Shown here: positions 1-7,456 of the stretch, one piece after another | Layout: every line of letters begins with the position of its first letter | Numbering within the stretch: the stretch's first letter is position 1 | Assembly (NCBI GenBank): GCA_041917755.1 | Contig: JAYRWY010000017.1 | Coordinates: forward strand, 204,983 to 268,982 | Length of the DNA: 64,000 nt | DNA from: RGZA01 sp041917755 | GTDB taxonomy: Bacteria; Pseudomonadota; Alphaproteobacteria; UBA9219; RGZA01 | Reading direction: 5' to 3' | Notes under the pieces: model-generated | Told to the model about the DNA's origin: nothing | Databases searched by the model: none | The model's input: only the letters and a program-made list of their open reading frames with translations | Program-made: the position numbers and the translations under genes

Positions 1-2
1 GT

Positions 3-578
3 GCCGCAAGTGTAGGTACATCAAGTGCAGTGCCACTTGATGTCATGCTCAGTAATTTCGTTGGGAATATCACCCCAGGTATTATTGCCCTGATCAGCGG
101 CATGGCCGTTATCTTTGGTATTGTGATGATTTTCTATAACATGGTGAAGTTATCGAAATTCGGTACCGATGCAAAGACCAGTACCCTTACGCCCATTATT
201 GGCAGTTTGATTATTGGCGCATTATTGGTGGCTGTTGGCCAAACCATGGATATCAGTTTGAGCACGTTGTTCGGTAATAACACAACCATGAGCAGCATCA
301 CAAAATACAAGGAACTTGCCTATCAACCCGGTGGTACATTTGATATGTCGCGTTTTAATAATGCGATGTCTGCGGTGTTCACATTTTTACGGATTGTAGG
401 CACGCTCAGCTTCGTACGTGGATTCTTTGTGATGAAAAATGCACTGGAAGGCACAGGCCAAGCAACCAAAGGTCAAGCCTATACCCATATAATTGGTGGT
501 ACGCTTTTGGTGAATATGCCTGGCTTCATCCAATACATTGAACAATCGGTTGGCTTCAAAGTTATCATGCCACAATAG
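3..578 (+). CDS. icmC: IcmC/DotE-like (TraQ-like) type IVB secretion membrane protein, 5' end cut by window
   Basis: The reading frame is open to the left edge with no stop, so the true start is probably upstream and the gene is partial. A GTG at 30 is the first in-frame start inside the window, but the residues before it look like the region just after a signal peptide. At least three hydrophobic segments are visible, near the start (IIALISGMAVIFG), around residues 50-65 and in the middle (FTFLRIVGTLSF). The identification rests on membrane topology, size and position: in Legionella icmC, icmD, icmJ and icmB follow one another, and the same order is seen here. IcmC is an inner-membrane component of the Dot/Icm apparatus and TraQ its IncI counterpart. 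Sequence identity to IcmC itself could not be checked, so the family call is moderate while membership of the cluster is strong. Confidence 0.6.
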   Translation, partial: AASVGTSSAVPLDVMLSNFVGNITPGIIALISGMAVIFGIVMIFYNMVKLSKFGTDAKTSTLTPIIGSLIIGALLVAVGQTMDISLSTLFGNNTTMSSITKYKELAYQPGGTFDMSRFNNAMSAVFTFLRIVGTLSFVRGFFVMKNALEGTGQATKGQAYTHIIGGTLLVNMPGFIQYIEQSVGFKVIMPQ

Positions 579-792
579 CTGTGCTGGGGGCGGGCCGTTA
601 AGTGCTGGCCAAGTTCCAGCGATTTCCGACTTGCTCACAGAAAAATGATGGTTAACAAAAGGTAAATACCTAAACCTTTATACAATTTTTAATAATTGCT
701 TTGTTATTATTACTTACATCCAAAGGGTAATATTTTTGATACACTAGTCCAGTTCATCAGTAATGATGTGTGTTGTAAAAGGGAAGTTAAGT
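579..792. promoter_or_regulatory. AT-rich intergenic region upstream of first icmD
   Basis: About 210 bases between icmC and the first icmD copy. The stretch 640-745 is very AT-rich and may carry a promoter for the icmD-icmD'-icmJ-icmB genes, but no convincing -35/-10 pair could be fixed. A short GGGAAG ribosome binding site lies just before the ATG at 793. Confidence 0.3.
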
Positions 793-1197
793 ATGACCAT
801 GGGTAGCGTAACAAATACAGTTTTAAAAAGTGCCGTTATGGCAGCTGTGATTGCAGCAGCATGGCCTGAGATGGCACATGCACAAAATTTCCAGGCAACC
901 TCCGCTGCGCTTGTTGATGCGCTGAAGGACATGCCAGTTATCATTTCGGGTGTATCCTACATGTTTGGCGGCCTGTTGGTTTTGGGCGGCGCAAATAAAT
1001 TGAAGATGCACGCAGAAAATCCACAACAGACCCCGATGTCCCATGGCCTTGTACGTATTGGTGTGGGCGGGATGATTGCAGGCTTGCCACCATTTATGGG
1101 CTGGGTGAACAATTCACTATCCATTGGCGGCGGAACCATGAAGTTCAAGAAGCTCGATAGAATTTCTGATCTAATTACTTTCAGTGGTGTGTGTTAG
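793..1197 (+). CDS. icmD: IcmD/DotP (TraR)-like small membrane protein, copy 1
   Basis: A 134-residue protein with an N-terminal signal or anchor segment ending in AHAQ and two further hydrophobic stretches (VIISGVSYMFGGLLVLGG and LVRIGVGGMIAGLPPF). Between them lies KMHAENPQQTP, which fits the IcmD pattern of a basic/His residue followed by xxNPxQxP and then a hydrophobic segment ending near LP. IcmD/DotP is an inner-membrane component of the Dot/Icm system. An in-frame ATG at 763 exists, but 793 is preferred because GGGAAG sits 10 bases upstream and the length then matches the next gene. The neighbouring gene is a clear paralogue; the C-terminus after the last hydrophobic segment is short and differs. 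Family call is good, division of labour between the two copies is unknown. Confidence 0.75.
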   Translation: MTMGSVTNTVLKSAVMAAVIAAAWPEMAHAQNFQATSAALVDALKDMPVIISGVSYMFGGLLVLGGANKLKMHAENPQQTPMSHGLVRIGVGGMIAGLPPFMGWVNNSLSIGGGTMKFKKLDRISDLITFSGVC

Positions 1198-1239
1198 AAT
1201 TAAGTATAGGTTTTTACAACAGAGAAGGAGAGGGAAAAT

Positions 1240-1662
1240 ATGAAACGTGAATTATTTGAATCAGTACTCAAGACCGGTCTCGTTGCAGCAGTAATTGCAA
1301 TTGCTTGCCCTGATTTAGCATCTGCGCAAGCGCTTCAAAACTCAGTTACCGAAGTGAAAGCCGGTATCGCCAATATGCCAATGCTTGTATCAGGCTTTGC
1401 GTATATTGCTGGTGGCGCTGCTATGCTATCAGGTGCTGGTATGCTCAAGAAACATGCTGATAACCCACAACAAAACCCACTTGCTCCCGGGGTAACCCGT
1501 ATGGCACTTGGCGGTATTGTGGCTGCGATGCCTTCATTCCTCAGCTACGTAAACGGTACGCTGAAGAGCAACACCGAAGGCCCACTGCAATATAAGGGAC
1601 TTCAGACTGTTGGTGAATTGAAGTTGAACTTGATGCATCAAATTACCAATCTGTTCTCATAA
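1240..1662 (+). CDS. icmD: IcmD/DotP (TraR)-like small membrane protein, copy 2
   Basis: A 140-residue paralogue of the preceding gene, with a signal peptide ending in ASAQ, a hydrophobic segment (FAYIAGGAAMLSGAGML), the motif KKHADNPQQNP and a second hydrophobic segment ending in MPSFLS. The pattern matches IcmD/DotP of Legionella and TraR of IncI plasmids. A strong ribosome binding site (AGGAGAGGG) lies just before the ATG. It follows copy 1 by about 40 bases and precedes icmJ by 18, so the three are probably one transcript. Both copies keep the same core motif, which suggests duplication and retention rather than decay. Confidence 0.8.
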   Translation: MKRELFESVLKTGLVAAVIAIACPDLASAQALQNSVTEVKAGIANMPMLVSGFAYIAGGAAMLSGAGMLKKHADNPQQNPLAPGVTRMALGGIVAAMPSFLSYVNGTLKSNTEGPLQYKGLQTVGELKLNLMHQITNLFS

Positions 1663-1680
1663 GATTGGCTTGATGAATTA

Positions 1681-2412
1681 ATGTCCCTCCTCCCGATTAC
1701 GCTGGGCGTCAAGCGAAACCTTGGCGCTCAGCAATCCGGAGCAGCTGGTAAACCAAAGCGTCGAAAACCCATTTCGAAGTCCGAGTTATCAAAACTCATC
1801 CAACAGACCCTCGAAAAAGATTCCTACACCTGCTGCTACTGCGGATTCCAAGCTAAACAATTTCAAAAGGCGATACCCAAGGATTGGGCGGTCAATGACC
1901 CGCGTGATTCCGAGATGGTCACCGCATGCATTTTCTGCGAGCAATGCTTCGCACTTGAAACCGTAGGCCCGATGGCTTCGGGAACGCTCATTTGGCTTCC
2001 TGAAATCAGTCAGGCGACCCTGCATCATATTATGCGCGCCGTATATGCGTCGCGCGCACAGATGGATATTGCCCCTGAAAACATCAAAAACTGCGCCGAC
2101 CGTACGTTTGAGGTGCTGTTTAACCGGCGCGGCGAAGCCAAACGCCGGATAGGTACGGATGACCCTATGGTATTGGCCGCTGCGCTACTTGAAAACGTCA
2201 ATGAAGAAACGTTTCACAAGCGTGAGGAAAAGTTCAGCGGCATACGGTTGATGCCCCTTGATAAGCGCATGATACCCAGCAATACAGGCAAAGATAACGA
2301 CCAGTTTCCCCGTATCATCGAGTACTGGGTTTCCGACGAGGGTCCGCTTGGCAACATGCCACCCACCAATTGGGATGGCCTGCAACTGGGCATTACCAAA
2401 GCCGCCAGCTAG
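1681..2412 (+). CDS. icmJ: IcmJ/DotN-like (TraT-like) zinc-binding coupling-complex protein
   Basis: A 243-residue soluble protein with two CxxC pairs, C51/C54 (in CCYC) and C83/C86 (in CIFC), spaced like the zinc site of IcmJ/DotN. In Legionella DotN is a subunit of the coupling complex built on DotL and lies directly before icmB, as it does here. Legionella IcmJ is slightly shorter (about 208 residues); this protein has a basic, Gly/Lys-rich N-terminal extension of about 30 residues. The start is the ATG at 1681, 18 bases after the icmD copy; no strong ribosome binding site is visible, so coupling to the upstream gene is possible. About 150 non-coding bases separate it from icmB. Confidence 0.85.
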   Translation: MSLLPITLGVKRNLGAQQSGAAGKPKRRKPISKSELSKLIQQTLEKDSYTCCYCGFQAKQFQKAIPKDWAVNDPRDSEMVTACIFCEQCFALETVGPMASGTLIWLPEISQATLHHIMRAVYASRAQMDIAPENIKNCADRTFEVLFNRRGEAKRRIGTDDPMVLAAALLENVNEETFHKREEKFSGIRLMPLDKRMIPSNTGKDNDQFPRIIEYWVSDEGPLGNMPPTNWDGLQLGITKAAS

Positions 2413-2559
2413 GCCGGCTATTCGCAGCTTTGTTCATTTTCAGTTAAGGCTTTGTCTTTACTCTGATTCTAGGCCTGTTGGTTCGCATGAATCGGCAGGT
2501 TGGGCGATGGACCACTCCTTGGTTTTTCGTTTAAGACACCCCTTATGTTTTAAGCCCGC

Positions 2560-5500
2560 ATGCTAGGTATTTTAGACGAGTTTTTTGCCGGAATATTGCT
2601 GCTGTTCAAGCAGCCGGTGGAATCCTTTATCCAACTTGAAACGGCAGATGATGATACCACCCTTGTGTCGGGGGATGGCTCGCTGTTGACCTATTTAAAA
2701 ATCAGCGGTGCGCGCCAAATGATTGGCGGCGAAGAATATAACTGGATTATCGATCAGGCGACGTTGAAGCTTGGCGCACGATTTGACCGACCTGGCCAAG
2801 CGATGCAGTTTTATTTCTACCGCGATCCTGATCGGATTGGCCGCACGCTGCATAAAATGATGACGCCTAACCGCATGTCGGCAGGCGCAATTGGTATTGA
2901 TCTAGATGACTTGCTCAAAGAACGTCAGCGAAATCTTTCCAATTATTTGGCGTTAGAAGAAATCTATCTGGTGCTATGGACGCGTCCATCTGGATTGACG
3001 CCAAACGAGTACAAGCGCGCACAGGAAACACGCAAAGAACAGAAATGGCATGCAGCAAAAAATGCGCAATTCCCGTTTGCGGCATTGGAACCTTTGCGCC
3101 TGAAACATAAAGCGTTCGTATCAAATATTTCTGAATCCCTGTTTGAGCTGGGCATCGTTTCCAATGTCATGGAAGTGCATGATGCACTGCGCGCGGTGCG
3201 TTCCAGTATTTATCCCAATCTTGATAACGATAAATGGAAGGCCTGTTTGCCGGGTGATCCGGTGCCGCCGCGTCGCCCACGTTATAAGCGCGACTGGTCT
3301 GATTTATTATGGCCGCCAATCTCCCAGCAGCTTTGCCCGATGGATGCCGAAGTTCTTGGTCCAAGTACGGTGCGTATTGGTGATCTGGCATGGGCCGCAA
3401 CTGATATGAGTCTTGGGCCATCCGATGCATCGCCATTCCCGCAACTCCTCAATCGTCTCATTGAAGCGAACATGCCTTTCCGTATGTCGTTCATGATTGA
3501 AAGCGGCGGTGTGACGGGTGAAAATTTCCGTAAGCTAGCGGCATCGCTTTTGGCTTTCTCCAACGGCATTAATCGTCAGATCAAAGAAACGCTGAATGAA
3601 CTGATTGCATTGTCGCAAAGCGACCCGGTTGTTAAACTCAGAATATCCTATGCAACCTATGCGCCTGTGGGCGATAAAAAGCTGATTGAGACGCGCCTTG
3701 CCAATTTGATGCAGGCGGCTGAATCATGGGGTTATTGTCAGGTAGCGAATATTTGTGGTGACCCGCTTGAAGCCGTTATGTCATCGGTGTTGGGTATTTC
3801 TTGTTCGTCTACCGCGCCCCCGGGCGTTGCGCCACTACGTGAAGTGGTCAAGATGCTGCCATGGCAGCGCTCATGTTCGCCGTTTAATGATGGCGCTGTG
3901 ATTTTGCGTTCGCCCGATGGTCGTATCTGGCCATATCAAATGGGTACGGCGCTAACCACCACATGGTTCGATTTGATTTTTGCACAGCCGGGTTCTGGTA
4001 AATCGGTATTGATGAATGCAAAAAATCTTGGCTGCTGTTTATCAGCTGGTATGAGTAAATTGCCGTTTATCGCAATTCTTGATATTGGCCCGTCATCATC
4101 GGGTCTTATCTCGCTGCTTAAAGATGCATTGCCTGCTGATCGCCGGCAAGAAGTATTGCATTTCAAATTATTGATGACGCCTGAGTACGCGGTGAACCCG
4201 TTTGATACGCAGTTGGGTTGCCGTTACCCATTGCCGGATGAACGTGCATATTTATGTGAGTTGCTCACACTCATTTGTACGCCGCCGGGACAAGATACGC
4301 CGTATGACGGTATGACGCAGCTGGTTGGATTCTGCGTGGATGAAATGTACCGTTGGCGCGATGACGCGGAAGCCAATGCCGAAGCACGTCCATACCTTGA
4401 GTTGATTGAACCGCGCGTGGACGATGCGATTAAGAAAATGAATTTGGTGCTTCCACCTGAACCCTATTGGTGGGAAGTGGTTGATGCGTTGTATGATGCC
4501 GGCGCAAAGCATGAAGCGATGCTCGCGCAGCGCCATGCGGTACCCACACTGGTAGATGCCGTAACGGCGGCACGCCGCCCACAAATCCGTGCCTTCTTGG
4601 ATGAAACAGCCATCGGCCCCAGCGCCGAAGGCGTTATCCACGCCTTTGAACGTATGATTGCATCGGCCATTCGTGAATTCCCGATTCTTGCCGGCGTGAC
4701 GCGTTTTGATACCGGTACGGCGCGCGTAGCATCGGTTGACTTGCAAGAGGTATCTCCGCAAGGCGATGCATCCGCAGATCGTCAAACTGCTATTATGTAT
4801 ATGTTGGCGCGCCATACACTTATTCGTTCATGGTGGCTTAACCCTGACAGTTTACGTAACGTGAGCGCGCGTTACCGTCCGCACCATGATGAACGCTTGA
4901 AAGAAATTCGCGAAATTCCAAAACGTCTTTGCTATGACGAATTCCATCGCACCGCGAACAGCTTTGCGGTTCGCGCGCAGCTCATTCGTGACGTTCGCGA
5001 AGGTCGTAAATGGGGTGTGCAAATTGTGCTTGCATCCCAGTTGCTGAATGACTTCACCGCCGACATGATTGACTTGGCAACTGGTATCTGGGTGTGTGGT
5101 TCGACCGCATCGGAACGTGCAATTCAGGATCTGGGCGATAAATTCTCGCTGTCGGAAACAGCGCGTTGGGTTGTACGATATCGCCTTACGGGCCCTAAAC
5201 CCAGTGGTTCGCCCGTATTGCTGATTTTATCAACCACCGAAGGTCGCTATGAGCAGCATCTGGTCAATACCCTTGGCCCTATTGAGTTATGGGCGCTCTC
5301 AACCTCGGCGGAAGACGTGGTCATCCGTACCAAGCTGTATGAAAAAGTAGGGGCAGTGAAGGCCCGCCGATTATTGGCAACGTTGTTCCCGGGTGGTACT
5401 GCGCGCCATGAAATTCGCCGACGCGTAGTTATTCGCACCGAACGCGGGGAATTAACAACCAATGCTCAACAGGCGGTTATGCAGGAAATGGTGGATGAAT

Positions 5501-5655
5501 TAGCCGCCTATGTAACCAGAGAAGTACTGGATGGCGTGTTGGAAGTTGAAAAGAGGGCAGCTGCTGAAAAGGCCAAGGAAGCTGAAGCAACTAAAACAAC
5601 TAAAAAACGTGACTTCTCCGGCTCGAGTTCTCGTGCATCTGGTACTCCCCGTTAA
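2560..5655 (+). CDS. icmB: IcmB/DotO (TraU)-like type IVB secretion ATPase
   Basis: A 1031-residue protein, the usual size for IcmB/DotO and TraU, which belong to the VirB4-like cytoplasmic ATPases powering type IVB secretion. The P-loop is A475-QPGSG-K481-S482, and a Walker B-like CYDEFH lies at 791-796. The N-terminal half has no membrane span of note and resembles the docking part of VirB4-type proteins. The C-terminus (about 995-1031) is a charged Lys/Glu/Ala tail ending in a Ser-rich stretch. The start is the ATG at 2560, which gives full family length. It lies directly after icmJ, matching the Legionella icmCDJB order, and before the icmP gene. No missing catalytic residue was noted. 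Confidence 0.93.
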   Translation: MLGILDEFFAGILLLFKQPVESFIQLETADDDTTLVSGDGSLLTYLKISGARQMIGGEEYNWIIDQATLKLGARFDRPGQAMQFYFYRDPDRIGRTLHKMMTPNRMSAGAIGIDLDDLLKERQRNLSNYLALEEIYLVLWTRPSGLTPNEYKRAQETRKEQKWHAAKNAQFPFAALEPLRLKHKAFVSNISESLFELGIVSNVMEVHDALRAVRSSIYPNLDNDKWKACLPGDPVPPRRPRYKRDWSDLLWPPISQQLCPMDAEVLGPSTVRIGDLAWAATDMSLGPSDASPFPQLLNRLIEANMPFRMSFMIESGGVTGENFRKLAASLLAFSNGINRQIKETLNELIALSQSDPVVKLRISYATYAPVGDKKLIETRLANLMQAAESWGYCQVANICGDPLEAVMSSVLGISCSSTAPPGVAPLREVVKMLPWQRSCSPFNDGAVILRSPDGRIWPYQMGTALTTTWFDLIFAQPGSGKSVLMNAKNLGCCLSAGMSKLPFIAILDIGPSSSGLISLLKDALPADRRQEVLHFKLLMTPEYAVNPFDTQLGCRYPLPDERAYLCELLTLICTPPGQDTPYDGMTQLVGFCVDEMYRWRDDAEANAEARPYLELIEPRVDDAIKKMNLVLPPEPYWWEVVDALYDAGAKHEAMLAQRHAVPTLVDAVTAARRPQIRAFLDETAIGPSAEGVIHAFERMIASAIREFPILAGVTRFDTGTARVASVDLQEVSPQGDASADRQTAIMYMLARHTLIRSWWLNPDSLRNVSARYRPHHDERLKEIREIPKRLCYDEFHRTANSFAVRAQLIRDVREGRKWGVQIVLASQLLNDFTADMIDLATGIWVCGSTASERAIQDLGDKFSLSETARWVVRYRLTGPKPSGSPVLLILSTTEGRYEQHLVNTLGPIELWALSTSAEDVVIRTKLYEKVGAVKARRLLATLFPGGTARHEIRRRVVIRTERGELTTNAQQAVMQEMVDELAAYVTREVLDGVLEVEKRAAAEKAKEAEATKTTKKRDFSGSSSRASGTPR

Positions 5656-5710
5656 CAAAATAAGCTGATAGAATGTTCCGGTTAGTGACAAGGTATAAAG
5701 AGAAGTAAGT

Positions 5711-6931
5711 ATGGCCCAAGCACCCAAAGCAGATGATGTCGAAATCACAATGGTTCTCATTGTGGCCATCGGCTTTTTGTTTTTGTGGGGGTTGTGGTCT
5801 TATGCCAAGCAACCGATGGTAGAAGCCATTCGCTGGGTGAAGTGGACCGAAGTTAGTATTTTCCAGCTGATTGACCCCAAGCTTGCAAAAGATCGCGAGT
5901 TATTGGAAACGCTTAAAAACGATCAGGCGCTCATTAAACAAATGGGCGAGGAGATGGAATTACAAAAAAAGAAATATACTGTTGAAGGATGGATAGCCAA
6001 TAAGTTGCTGGCACCGGAAGTGTTGTGGGATATTTCCAACCGCGTAGGCGTGTATACGCGTATCCCTGTCATTATGGGCTTAATTGCGGCGGCAATTTTT
6101 TATATGTTCTTCTCGTTCAGAACAAAATACAAAACAGCTTATGATTTGGAAGGGCTAATTCAAATTCAAGCCAAGCAGTGGCCGGTGATATCGCCCATAG
6201 CCAGTTTTAGTCCAACGGATGCAAATGCACGTAAACCCGGTGAGCCTGTACCAGAAAATTTGCCTTTATTTGCTGAAGCATTGTCACCTGAAGAATGGGT
6301 GGCGCATCAACGTATTCCAATTGTGAATAAAATTCCTGATAAAGATGCGCTTCGCCGTGCGTATCTTGCCCAGCTTGGCCCGCGATGGACAGGGGTAAGT
6401 TGTTTAACGCCTGCACAGCGTTGTTTGCTTGCCGCGTTTGCCTTAAAGGGTGCGCAAAAGCGCCGCGACAGCGATAATTTGCTCGGCCGTATTGCGACGC
6501 ATTGGAATCATAAAACAGATTTTACCCCAACCATCGAATTGATGGCTGACGTGGATAAAATAATTTCGGATCCCAAGCTTGGTGGTGAAGCCATCAAGAT
6601 CGCCAATCGCTTTGCATATCGTACTACTGCATTAATCGGTGTGTTAAAGTGGGCGCGCGAACGCGGCGGTGTGCTTGCACCTGCGACCTTTGTATGGCTG
6701 CGTGGTCATGACCGTGCATTATGGTATCCGTTGAATAATTTTGGACGTCGTGCATATCATGCGGAAGCCGCAGGCGCGATGGCACATTTTATGGCTGAAA
6801 AAAATGCCGGAAAGCCATTGCCGATTCCACGTTTAGAGACCGCCATTCTTACGTTAACCCAGTATTGGGGCATCAATAACCCAACTGTTCCACCCCTTCA
6901 AGAAGACAACAAGAAAATCACCAAAAAATAG
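5711..6931 (+). CDS. icmP: IcmP/DotM (TrbA)-like coupling-complex membrane protein
   Basis: A 406-residue protein with two N-terminal transmembrane segments (about residues 13-30 and 118-136) and a large soluble C-terminal domain, the architecture of DotM/IcmP. DotM is the membrane partner of the DotL coupling ATPase and helps recruit substrates in Legionella. The C-terminal part has the typical DotM features: an LTPAQRCLLAAF stretch, a region rich in Arg/His around FAYRTTALIGVLKWAR, and a segment WLRGHDRALWYPLNN. AAGTAAGT precedes the ATG at 5711 as a weak ribosome binding site. A 161-codon gene separates it from dotL; in Legionella icmP and icmO are adjacent. Confidence 0.9.
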   Translation: MAQAPKADDVEITMVLIVAIGFLFLWGLWSYAKQPMVEAIRWVKWTEVSIFQLIDPKLAKDRELLETLKNDQALIKQMGEEMELQKKKYTVEGWIANKLLAPEVLWDISNRVGVYTRIPVIMGLIAAAIFYMFFSFRTKYKTAYDLEGLIQIQAKQWPVISPIASFSPTDANARKPGEPVPENLPLFAEALSPEEWVAHQRIPIVNKIPDKDALRRAYLAQLGPRWTGVSCLTPAQRCLLAAFALKGAQKRRDSDNLLGRIATHWNHKTDFTPTIELMADVDKIISDPKLGGEAIKIANRFAYRTTALIGVLKWARERGGVLAPATFVWLRGHDRALWYPLNNFGRRAYHAEAAGAMAHFMAEKNAGKPLPIPRLETAILTLTQYWGINNPTVPPLQEDNKKITKK

Positions 6932-6939
6932 GAAGCCAA

Positions 6940-7425
6940 ATGTTTAGTATGAAGCCAAAGCGTAATCATTTTGTTGTCGTGAGCGATGATGTGTTAGTTG
7001 CAGATCTGCGTCAGGCAAAAACATCTGGCGTTGTGCGCCTCAAGCTTGCGGATTTAACCTTCGCCCATTTTCATGTGCGCACCGATGAGCAAGGATCAAA
7101 GCTTGGCTTTACCACTGGCCGCGATGATTTTGTTGTCCTTGGCGTATTTGCCGATCGAGCAGATGCAGACCACTTGCTAAGAGAAATTCGTAGCGAGATG
7201 TTGAAAATCGAGACGCTGCACAAGTTCTTTAGCCTGCGTTCCTTCCTGGTTGTAATGTCAGTTATCATTACACTCATCTTTTTGGTGTGGTTTTATGGAA
7301 AAGCAACCCAGCAAAATCTTCCCCAATTGAATGATCCATTGCCGATTGATGAATCATACCATGATCCGGCCGCTGATGTGGGCAAGCCCATTGATGCGGA
7401 TAGTAAAATTACTGCGCCTGAATAA
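6940..7425 (+). CDS. Unknown single-pass membrane protein between DotM and DotL
   Basis: A 161-residue protein that I do not recognise. The first 100 residues look like a small cytoplasmic alpha/beta domain (HFVVVSDDVLVADLR, FVVLGVFADRADADHLL). They are followed by one transmembrane segment at about 105-125 (FLVVMSVIITLIFLVWFYG) and a short acidic, Pro-rich tail. It starts 9 bases after the icmP stop, with AGGAAG upstream, and ends 31 bases before icmO, so it is almost certainly co-transcribed and co-translated with the two coupling-complex genes. In IncI plasmids trbB occupies the same position, but TrbB is a thioredoxin-like protein and this one has no CxxC. A subunit or assembly factor of the coupling complex is an inference from position and topology only. 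Confidence 0.7.
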   Translation: MFSMKPKRNHFVVVSDDVLVADLRQAKTSGVVRLKLADLTFAHFHVRTDEQGSKLGFTTGRDDFVVLGVFADRADADHLLREIRSEMLKIETLHKFFSLRSFLVVMSVIITLIFLVWFYGKATQQNLPQLNDPLPIDESYHDPAADVGKPIDADSKITAPE

Positions 7426-7456
7426 TTAACACAGGAATACGAGAAGCGTTTAGACT

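Noticed and set aside
4252..4815. 187-codon reverse frame inside icmB
   Set aside because: Lies wholly within a clear ATPase gene, has no ribosome binding site and reads as non-protein-like.
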